47,866 nt of DNA. Source: Bacillota bacterium (GTDB taxonomy: Bacteria; Bacillota; Bacilli; Paenibacillales; Paenibacillaceae). The translations under genes were made by a program, and so were the position numbers. Below, piece after piece: positions 23,776 through 30,423 of the stretch. A model generated the notes under the pieces. It made no database searches. It was not told the DNA's origin and worked only from the letters and a program-made list of their open reading frames with translations. Where the stretch lies: contig JAEZCJ010000190.1 of assembly GCA_023433615.1 (NCBI GenBank), positions 1-47,866 of the forward strand. Reading direction: 5' to 3'. Every line of letters begins with the position of its first letter. The stretch's first letter is position 1.

Positions 23776-25104
23776 TTAGCGGACTGCCGTCAGCGCTCCC
23801 TTCGCCTTGGCGAAGATTAGCTGCGCGGCGCAACGCTCCAGCAGCTTCAGCCCTTCCGCCAGCACATCGTCTTCGATCGTGAGCGGCGGCATTACTTTCG
23901 CGACCTCGTCATGAGGGCCCGAGGTTTCCATGATCAGGCCGTTCTCGAAGGCAAGCTTGCAGAGCGCCGATGCCTGCCGCGGATCCTTGAACTGCAAGCC
24001 TTGGATCATCCCCTTGCCCTTGCAGGTTGCCGCGCCGGCCGGCAGCAAGCCCGCGATGCGAGCAAGCGACGCGCGGATCGTCTTGGACTTCGCTGCAATC
24101 GCTTGGCTGAAGCGGTCGTCCTTCCAATAATCAAGCGCTTCCGAAGCCGCAATGAAGCCCAAGTTGTTGCCGCGGAACGTGCCGTTGTGTTCGCCCGGTC
24201 CCCAGATGTCATGTTCCGGCTTGATCAGCGTCAGAGCCATCGGCAGACCGTATCCGCCGATCGATTTGGAGAGGCAGACCATATCTGGCTTCAGCCCCGC
24301 TTCCTCGAAGCTGAAGAATGTTCCCGTGCGGCCGCAGCCCATCTGAACGTCGTCAACGATCAGCAGAATGCCCCGCGAACGGCAGACAGACTCGATGCGG
24401 CGAAGCCATTCGACCGAGGCGACGTTCACGCCGCCCTCGCCTTGCACCGTTTCCACGATGACCGCTGCCGGAAGCTCGATGCCGCTGCCGGGGTCATCCA
24501 GCATTTTCGCCAGATAGTCGGCCGTATTCAGATCGTCTCCGAAATAACCGTCATACGGCATGAACGCCGTACCTAAGAGCGGCAAGCCGGCTCCTCCCCG
24601 CTTATAACCGTTGCCGGTCGCGGCAAGCGCCCCCAGCGTCATGCCGTGAAAAGCGTTCGTGAAGCTCAGAATCGTCGCGCGCTTCGTCACCTTCCGAGCG
24701 ATCTTCATCGCGCTCTCCACCGCATTCGTCCCGGTAGGTCCGGGGAACATCACTTTATAATCCAAGCCTCTCGGCTGGAGAATCGTCTTATGGAAGCGAA
24801 GCAGGAATTGCTCCTTCGCCTTCGTCGCCATGTCCAGACTGTGCGTAATGCCGTCTTCGAGCATATAATCGACCAGCCTGCGCCGGATCGCGGGATTGTT
24901 ATGTCCATAGTTCAGCGAACCCGCTCCTGCGAAAAAATCAATGTAGCCTCTGCCTGCCGCGTCCCAAAGCTTGGCGTTCGAGGCTTTGTTGAAGACGGTC
25001 GTGAAGCTCCTGCAGTAGCTTCGTACCTCCGATTCATGTTGGTTGAATACATCCATGGACGGCGTGGCCTCTGCCTGCATTCCGTTAACGATCGTCTTAT
25101 TCAC
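23776..25104 (-). CDS. ectB: Diaminobutyrate-2-oxoglutarate transaminase
   Basis: 442 aa PLP-dependent class III aminotransferase that makes L-2,4-diaminobutyrate from aspartate semialdehyde, the first step of ectoine synthesis. Visible marks: FFAGAGSLNYGHNNP, FPGPTGTNAVESAMKIAR, NAFHGMTLGALA, VETVQGEGGVNVAS, the acid DDVQMGCGRTGTFFSFE and the PLP lysine in CLSKSIGGYGLPM. GTG start at 25104 chosen for GAGGAGGG just upstream. Lies between ectA and ectC. No dedicated aspartokinase gene (ask_ect) accompanies the cluster. Confidence 0.97.
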   Translation of the reverse strand: MNKTIVNGMQAEATPSMDVFNQHESEVRSYCRSFTTVFNKASNAKLWDAAGRGYIDFFAGAGSLNYGHNNPAIRRRLVDYMLEDGITHSLDMATKAKEQFLLRFHKTILQPRGLDYKVMFPGPTGTNAVESAMKIARKVTKRATILSFTNAFHGMTLGALAATGNGYKRGGAGLPLLGTAFMPYDGYFGDDLNTADYLAKMLDDPGSGIELPAAVIVETVQGEGGVNVASVEWLRRIESVCRSRGILLIVDDVQMGCGRTGTFFSFEEAGLKPDMVCLSKSIGGYGLPMALTLIKPEHDIWGPGEHNGTFRGNNLGFIAASEALDYWKDDRFSQAIAAKSKTIRASLARIAGLLPAGAATCKGKGMIQGLQFKDPRQASALCKLAFENGLIMETSGPHDEVAKVMPPLTIEDDVLAEGLKLLERCAAQLIFAKAKGALTAVR

Positions 25105-25135
25105 CGAATCCCTCCTCATATCTATTCGAGCTTTC

Positions 25136-25663
25136 CTAACGTTCCGTCGTGTTCTCCTGCCCCTGCAGCGGCCCGATGCGGATCAACGGCTCATCCTCGT
25201 GCGCGGTTCCGACGGGGAACAATGCGGCTTCATACCCGCCGTCCGCCTGCGCCAACCCTGCCTTCAGGTCGTCTGCCAGCCGCACAAACAAGCGATTCGA
25301 CGCGCGATTCGACGGACTGACCGTCGCTTCGATATAGCGGATTCGCGATCGGCATGCCGGCCGTGCGATGATCGCGCGGATCAGCGATGCTCCGATGCCT
25401 TGGCCTCGGAACGCATCGTCCACGCCGATCTGCCAGACGAACAGCGTATCCGGCCGATCGGCCGAAAAGAATGCCGACACGAATCCGATCAGCCGTCCCT
25501 CCTGCTCCGCAACGGCGCAAGTGTCGCCGAATCGATCGCAGAGCAGAAGATAGCAGTAAGCGGAGTTCAAGTCCAATGTGCCTGCGCGGCGGATGAGCTC
25601 CCACACGGCTGCCCCGTCCTGCGGGACAGGCTGTCTAACGGTCACGGATAATTGCGCATGCAT
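25136..25663 (-). CDS. ectA: L-2,4-diaminobutyrate N-acetyltransferase
   Basis: 175 aa GNAT-family enzyme that acetylates diaminobutyrate at the gamma amino group using acetyl-CoA. EctA-type residues include VRQPVPQDGAAVWELI, LDLNSAYCYLLLCDRF, FSADRPDTLFVWQIGV and the acetyl-CoA loop RGQGIGASLI. The C-terminal SPSNRASNRLF block is also typical. Preceded by ehuA at 45 bp, followed by ectB at 31 bp. Confidence 0.96.
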   Translation of the reverse strand: MHAQLSVTVRQPVPQDGAAVWELIRRAGTLDLNSAYCYLLLCDRFGDTCAVAEQEGRLIGFVSAFFSADRPDTLFVWQIGVDDAFRGQGIGASLIRAIIARPACRSRIRYIEATVSPSNRASNRLFVRLADDLKAGLAQADGGYEAALFPVGTAHEDEPLIRIGPLQGQENTTER

Positions 25664-25708
25664 CGGATATCGCCGCCTTTCATGATGTCTCGGATTCTTC
25701 CGGCAGGT

Positions 25709-26548
25709 TCAGCGAAATCGGCTGAGGAATGCTTGCAGCCGCTCGCTCTGCGGATTCTCGAAGATGGCCTCCGGCGGTCCTTCCTCCACGATGGAGCCCT
25801 CGGCCCCGAAGACGACGCGGTCCGCCACCTCGCGGGCGAAATCCATCTCATGCGTAATGAGCAGCATGGCCATCTCGCCTTCCAGCGCAATCTCCTTAAT
25901 GACGGCCAGCACCTCTCCGACAAGCTCGGGATCGAGCGCCGAAGTCACTTCGTCGAACACCATCACTTGCGGACGCATGACGAGCGCCCTCGCTATCGCG
26001 ACCCGCTGCTTCTGACCGCCGGACAGCATGGACGGATACGTGTCCAGCTTATCGGCAAGCCCCACCTTGCCTAGCATCGTCACCGCCCTTGCCTCGGCCT
26101 CTTCCTTCGGCACGCCGAGCACTTTACGTTGGGCAATCGTGACATTCTTGAGCACGTTCATATGGGGGAAGAGGTTGAAATGCTGAAAAATCATGCCGAT
26201 CTTGTTGCGCATGCGATGCAGGTGGGCTTCGTTCGCGCGTACCGGCTTGCCGCGATGCTCCATATGCCACAGCTGCTCCCCGTCGACCTCGATGGTCCCG
26301 GCGGTCGGCTCTTCGAGCGTCATCAGCATCCGCCCGAGCGTCGTCTTGCCGGAACCGCTCGGCCCGATCATGGCGACTTTCTCGCCCGGCGCGATATCGA
26401 GGTTAATGTTGTGCAGCACTTCCAAATCGCCGAACGACTTGCATATATTCGTGTAACGTACAACCGGCCGGACCGCCGCTCCATCCGTTAAGGCGTCTCC
26501 TACTTCGGCTCCGGTATCGATTGCTGCTCCATACTCAGGCGCTTTCAT
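25709..26548 (-). CDS. ehuA: Ectoine/hydroxyectoine ABC transporter ATPase
   Basis: 279 aa polar-amino-acid-type (PAAT) ABC ATPase. Walker A GPSGSGKTT (about residues 70-78), Q-loop FQHFNLFPHM, signature LSGGQKQR, Walker B VMVFDEVTSALDP and switch His in LLITHEMDF. It has an N-terminal extension of about 30 residues before the domain, poorly conserved. The start overlaps the end of ehuD by 14 bp, indicating coupling. Assignment as EhuA rests on its place beside an EhuB-like binding protein and two PAAT permeases; by sequence alone it could be any PAAT ATPase. Confidence 0.9.
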   Translation of the reverse strand: MKAPEYGAAIDTGAEVGDALTDGAAVRPVVRYTNICKSFGDLEVLHNINLDIAPGEKVAMIGPSGSGKTTLGRMLMTLEEPTAGTIEVDGEQLWHMEHRGKPVRANEAHLHRMRNKIGMIFQHFNLFPHMNVLKNVTIAQRKVLGVPKEEAEARAVTMLGKVGLADKLDTYPSMLSGGQKQRVAIARALVMRPQVMVFDEVTSALDPELVGEVLAVIKEIALEGEMAMLLITHEMDFAREVADRVVFGAEGSIVEEGPPEAIFENPQSERLQAFLSRFR

Positions 26549-27251
26549 TGACTTCTATCACCTCCTGCTTCCGCGCGGCGCTCACCCGGCGCTCGCCGCG
26601 TCCCATGTCCATTCGACGCTCGAGCCATCGCACCCCGAGCGACAGCGCGAGGCTGATCAAGAGGAAGATGACGCCGACCAGCGTGAAGGGCTCGAACGGG
26701 CGGAACGATTGCGACACCTCGTTCTTCGCCGCCAGGACGAGCTCGACGAGCGTGATGGCGGATAACAGCGGCGTCTCCTTGAAGATGACGATCAGATAAT
26801 TACCCATGACAGGGATGATCGGGGGAAGCGCCTGCGGCATAATGATCGTCATCCACGTGGCAGGTCGCGAGAAATTGAGCGCTCTCGCCGCTTCCCACTG
26901 CCCTCTCGGCACCCCGTCGATGCCCGATCGATACACTTCGGACAGGTAGGTGCTGTAGTGCAAGCCGAGCCCGATAATCCCGGTCGTCATGGCCGACGGC
27001 GCGCCGGTCATCACCTCGGGGATGACATAGAAGAGAAAGAACAGCTGCACGAGCAGCGGCGTATTGCGAATGAATGCGATGAATCCGGCGGTTAGCGCCC
27101 GTACAGGCCGATACGGCGACCGAACCAGCATGGCAAGCCCGAATCCTCCGACGACAGCTAATGCGAACCCGCCTATCGTCGCAAGAAAGACCGTCCGAAG
27201 CGTGGCGAGCAGCGTAGGCAGCAGCTCCCATGCGTATTCCCAGCTCCACAT
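26535..27251 (-). CDS. ehuD: Ectoine/hydroxyectoine ABC transporter permease EhuD
   Basis: 238 aa HisM-type permease with about five membrane helices. The EAA loop is at ARALNFSRPATWMTIIMPQALPPIIP. The RNTPLLVQLFFLFYVIPEV segment is typical of the PAAT HisM/QM permeases. GGAGGTTGTAACGG precedes the ATG; it starts 3 bp after the ehuC stop. The C-terminal end (RGERRVSAARKQEVIEVNE) is charged and cytosolic. Confidence 0.88.
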   Translation of the reverse strand: MWSWEYAWELLPTLLATLRTVFLATIGGFALAVVGGFGLAMLVRSPYRPVRALTAGFIAFIRNTPLLVQLFFLFYVIPEVMTGAPSAMTTGIIGLGLHYSTYLSEVYRSGIDGVPRGQWEAARALNFSRPATWMTIIMPQALPPIIPVMGNYLIVIFKETPLLSAITLVELVLAAKNEVSQSFRPFEPFTLVGVIFLLISLALSLGVRWLERRMDMGRGERRVSAARKQEVIEVNESA

Positions 27252-27254
27252 CCG

Positions 27255-27908
27255 TTACAACCTCCCTGCGGCAAGCTTGCGCTCCAGCAGCCTTACGGCA
27301 GCAGCGATGCAGGAGGACAGCAAGAAATAGATGACGAGCAAGAGCGCGAAGATCACCATTTGCTTATCGAGGAAATTGTTCCGGAGGATCAGGGCCTGAT
27401 AGGTCAGGTCCGACAGCGTGATGAAGTAGATGAGCGATGTTGCCTTCAGCAGCTCGATCATCAGATTGCCCATCGGCGGCATCATGCGCAGCCCTGCTTG
27501 CGGCAGGATGATATACAGCATGCGCTGGAGCGGGTTGAAGTTGAGCGCGCGAGCAGCCTCCGCCTGGCCGGTCGGTACAGCTTGCACGGCACTCCGCACG
27601 ATCTCGGCGCCGAATGCGCCGTAATTCAGACCGATCGCGAGGACGGCTGTCGCCACCTTCGGGAGCGATAGTCCCGCGAACGGCAAGGCGAGATAGACCC
27701 AGAACAGCAGCACGAGCAGCGGCAGCCCGCGGAAAACCTCGATGTAGACTTGCGCCGCGGCACGAACCGTCCTGCGCTTGGATACCCGGCAGAGACCGGC
27801 GACGACGGATAAGGCGAGGGCCGCCAATCCGGACAACGCGGCCACCTCCGCCGTCACCTTCACGCCTTCCCACAGCAGCAGGAAGAACGTGTTCCAAGGA
27901 ATATCCAC
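27255..27908 (-). CDS. ehuC: Ectoine/hydroxyectoine ABC transporter permease EhuC
   Basis: 217 aa HisQ-type permease, about five helices, with the EAA loop at ARALNFNPLQRMLYIILPQAGLRMMPP and the EVFRGLPLLVLLFWVYLALP segment of PAAT permeases. The GTG start overlaps the ehuB stop (TAGTG), so translation is coupled. Pairs with EhuD to form the membrane channel. Confidence 0.88.
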   Translation of the reverse strand: MDIPWNTFFLLLWEGVKVTAEVAALSGLAALALSVVAGLCRVSKRRTVRAAAQVYIEVFRGLPLLVLLFWVYLALPFAGLSLPKVATAVLAIGLNYGAFGAEIVRSAVQAVPTGQAEAARALNFNPLQRMLYIILPQAGLRMMPPMGNLMIELLKATSLIYFITLSDLTYQALILRNNFLDKQMVIFALLLVIYFLLSSCIAAAVRLLERKLAAGRL

Positions 27909-28843
27909 TATACGTTACAGAGCTCTTCCGCCGTCATGTCGCCCGGCAGTTCGCTTTCCGTGAAGCCGAACTTTTGCAAAATTTCCAAGAGCTCTCCGGA
28001 TTGCTTCATCTTCTCGAGCTCCGCGTTGAATGCGTCTCGGAATGCCGTGTCCGCCTGCCTGAACGCCGAAGCGCCGTAGCCCCGTACGTCTTTGCCGTCG
28101 ATAATCGGCTGTTGGAAGTCTTGCACGCGCTCGATCCCCTCATCCTTCGCTGCGTCAAGCCGGGATTGCAGAGCCGGTCCCGTCATCGTCATTGCATCCG
28201 CTCGTCCCGATTGCAGCGCATTGATAGCCGCATCCTGATCCGGCACGATGACGATGCGATCCGACGGCACGCCCGACTTCTCTAAGTAACCGATCTCGAT
28301 CGCGCCGGCCATGACCGCGACCTTGGCGCTGCTATGTCCCGCGATATCCGCGTAGCTGTGCAAGTTGAGCGGATTGCCTGCCTTGACGGCAAGGCCTTCG
28401 CCGATGCTATACTCCGGATTCGCGAACAATACGGCCGCGCAGCGATCCGGGTTGACGAACATGCCAGCCGTGATCATATCGAACCGCTCGGCCTGCAGCC
28501 CGCCGATCAAGGCGCCGAATTCCGTCAGCTCGCCGCGAACTTCGTTCACGCCTAGATTTTTCAAGACAACTTTGGCGATCTCGACTGCCTCGCCGGTCAG
28601 ATTCCCGCTCTCGTCTTTGTATGCGTATGGATTCTCGTTGGCAAAACCGATCGTGATGTAGCCCTGTTCGATCGCCTTGGCCAGCGTTCCGCTGCCCTGA
28701 TCCCCTGTACCTTCCGCGTTGGAGTTCGTACTCGTGCCGCCATTGCTCGTACCGTCATTGTTCGTGCCGTCATTGTTCGTACCGCCGCAGCCGGCGATGA
28801 GCAAGATAGCAGCTAGCAGTGCGTAGAACAGCCCCTTCTTCAC
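27908..28843 (-). CDS. ehuB: Ectoine/hydroxyectoine-binding lipoprotein EhuB
   Basis: 311 aa extracellular solute-binding protein. Signal peptide with lipobox LIAGC (Cys 19), then a Gly/Thr/Asn/Asp-rich linker built from short repeats, then the family 3 binding domain. Agreement with EhuB is strong: ITIGFANENPYAYKDESGNL, GEAVEIAKVVLKNLGV, MITAGMFVNPDRCAAVLFANP, GLAVKAGNPLNLHSYADIA and GASAFRQADTAFRDAFNAEL. It captures ectoine and hydroxyectoine for uptake. First gene of the eight-gene block; GTG start, weak GGGAAGA ribosome site, and a long (about 200 nt) leader from the predicted promoter. Confidence 0.93.
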   Translation of the reverse strand: MKKGLFYALLAAILLIAGCGGTNNDGTNNDGTSNGGTSTNSNAEGTGDQGSGTLAKAIEQGYITIGFANENPYAYKDESGNLTGEAVEIAKVVLKNLGVNEVRGELTEFGALIGGLQAERFDMITAGMFVNPDRCAAVLFANPEYSIGEGLAVKAGNPLNLHSYADIAGHSSAKVAVMAGAIEIGYLEKSGVPSDRIVIVPDQDAAINALQSGRADAMTMTGPALQSRLDAAKDEGIERVQDFQQPIIDGKDVRGYGASAFRQADTAFRDAFNAELEKMKQSGELLEILQKFGFTESELPGDMTAEELCNV

Positions 28844-28927
28844 GTTCTTCCCACAACCTTTCTCGGTATTCGTTCGCGAACAGGTTTAATGGTAACATGC
28901 CTCGCCAGAGGGGTCATTTCGGCTGAG

Positions 28928-28943
28928 CCCCCTTATCTGGGGG
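28928..28943 (-). other. Hairpin in the ehuB leader
   Basis: CCCCC-ttatct-GGGGG stem in the predicted ehuB 5' leader, about 85 nt before the start codon, with no T-run after it. The 393-bp gap 28844-29236 holds this hairpin, the ehuB promoter with its palindrome, and the terminator of the gene at 29237; nothing else was recognised. Confidence 0.4.
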
Positions 28944-29041
28944 TATTTGGAGATCATTTGGGATGAGGGGGGGTCACCGGCCTTTCCCTTCTTTTTCCTC
29001 CCATATCATGCCGAATCGTAGCAAAAACGGGGGTTTACACG

Positions 29042-29084
29042 ATACAATCTGTATGTTATATAAATAAAACTTATAATTGTACAA
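29042..29084 (-). promoter_or_regulatory. Predicted ehuB promoter with ATAC-N5-GTAT operator-like site
   Basis: Reverse strand: -35 TTGTAC (29079-29084), 18-bp spacer, -10 TATAAC (29055-29060). The palindrome ATACAATCTGTAT (29042-29054, forward) directly follows the -10 and so covers the likely start point. The same palindrome type occurs twice in the trpS leader. Confidence 0.5.
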
Positions 29085-29130
29085 TATTCCGGATCTCGTA
29101 AACGTCGATCGCACTTGGCCTGCAATGACA

Positions 29131-29173
29131 AAGAAGACCCTGAAGCTGCGCGTTCTGCGCATCCTTCAAGGTC
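29131..29173 (-). terminator. Terminator of the gene at 29237
   Basis: Reverse strand: GACCTTGAAG / CTTCAGGGTC outer stem with an inner GCGC pairing, followed by TTCTTTG. Confidence 0.6.
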
Positions 29174-29236
29174 CTCATGTATAATGATCGTATTGCGTTC
29201 GCTTGTTGCCCGGAAGCTAGCGCGTTCCCATCACGC

Positions 29237-29494
29237 TCAAGCCCCTACAGCCTTCTCGTTCCCTCTTCCTTGCCCCCCGTGCACGGTAACGCTAGCCGAC
29301 ACGGCCTCTCGGCGCAGCCATGCCGCTTGCTCCGCACCCTCCGTCGCGAAGAATGCTGCATCGTCGTAGAGCTTCATGAGCGCCAGCTTAGCCGCCTCAT
29401 GGGCAAGCGTCTCGCAGCCGAGCATATGGTAACAGATCCGATAACAGACGGTCTCGATCTCGCGCAAACGCTTGATTCGGTACGCATGCGTCAT
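29237..29494 (-). CDS. Small ECF-sigma region-2-like protein
   Basis: 85 aa. The segment RLREIETVCYRICYHMLGCETLAHEAAKLALMKLYDDAAFF resembles region 2.1-2.2 of ECF sigma factors (typical form Y-R-x-A-Y-R-L-L-G-D-x-x-x-A-E-D-x-x-Q-E-x-F), but the promoter-reading region 2.4 and all of region 4 are absent. It may be a stand-alone relic or a regulatory peptide that binds core polymerase; this is inference. ATG at 29494 with GGGTGAGAG upstream. A terminator-like hairpin follows. Similar short proteins are, to my memory, present in other Paenibacillaceae. Confidence 0.6.
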   Translation of the reverse strand: MTHAYRIKRLREIETVCYRICYHMLGCETLAHEAAKLALMKLYDDAAFFATEGAEQAAWLRREAVSASVTVHGGQGRGNEKAVGA

Positions 29495-29608
29495 GCTCTC
29501 ACCCGCTTCTCTTCGGCATCAGCCGTTCATCGTCTTCCTACTGGTTAGACGATGCCGATGGAGAACCGGTTTCATTCGCGCTGCCCGATCCGGCCTATTT
29601 TTGCGGAA

Positions 29609-30421
29609 TTAGCTGCGCAGCCGCGATACGAACGGTTGCCCGTCCCACAGCACCTCGGACGGCGCGCGGCGCGCCTTCACCTCCGGCTCTTCGAGCAGCA
29701 GGAAGAAATTTTTCGTCGGCAGTTCGCCAAGACCGTGCTTCGCGCACAGCTTGTCGAGATGGATGCGATGCGAATCCCCTTGATTCGCGGACATGTTGCC
29801 CCCCTGCTGGGAGAAGGCATACAGCACGCTCGCCGCCGCGACGCGTTTCACGCGGTAATGCGCCGATACCCGCAGGAAGAAATCCCAATCCCAGTAATGG
29901 CTCATCTCCGGATCGAACGGACCGATCGCATCATGCACCTCCTTGCGGTACATGCTCCCCGACGGCACGTAGGTCGAGAATTTGCGCATTGCGGCAAGGT
30001 CGAAGTGATAGGCGAACAAGAATCTGGACGTGACTCGACGCTGCCCGTTCTCGATGACGTAATCGAATATTTCCACGTCCGAATAGACAAGATCGCAATC
30101 GGCCAATTCACGGGCCATCCGTTCGATATGCGTCGGCAGCAGCAAGTCGTCGTCGTCGCATAACAGGATATACGCGCCTGTTGCCGCTTCCAGCGCACGG
30201 TTGCGCGCATGTACGTGACGCAGGTTCGCCGGCTGGTTCAGGATCGTGACGGATAGTTCGTCATAGCGGCTGACGACCTCATCCACCGGCTCCCCGGCAT
30301 CGTTCACGATCAGGATCTCCAAATTGCGGTACGTCTGGCGGCTGAGCGATTCCAACAGCTCGCCCAGCTGCAACGGACGGTTATAGGTCGGTATAATGAC
30401 CGATACGAGCGGTTGGCTCAT
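29609..30421 (-). CDS. Family 2 glycosyltransferase
   Basis: 270 aa GT-A fold enzyme. N-terminal nucleotide-binding segment VSVIIPTYNRPLQLGELLESL, first acidic motif (LIVNDAGEP), the DXD-type metal site LLCDDDDLLLP (about residues 91-101) and an acceptor-side acidic pair in HYWDWDFFLR. No membrane helices, so it acts in the cytosol on a nucleotide sugar and an unknown acceptor, such as a polysaccharide repeat unit or protein. Its start lies 2 bp after the stop of the GGDEF/EAL gene and its ribosome site GGAGGG is inside that gene's last codons, so the two are translationally coupled. Confidence 0.9.
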   Translation of the reverse strand: MSQPLVSVIIPTYNRPLQLGELLESLSRQTYRNLEILIVNDAGEPVDEVVSRYDELSVTILNQPANLRHVHARNRALEAATGAYILLCDDDDLLLPTHIERMARELADCDLVYSDVEIFDYVIENGQRRVTSRFLFAYHFDLAAMRKFSTYVPSGSMYRKEVHDAIGPFDPEMSHYWDWDFFLRVSAHYRVKRVAAASVLYAFSQQGGNMSANQGDSHRIHLDKLCAKHGLGELPTKNFFLLLEEPEVKARRAPSEVLWDGQPFVSRLRS

Positions 30422-30423
30422 CC

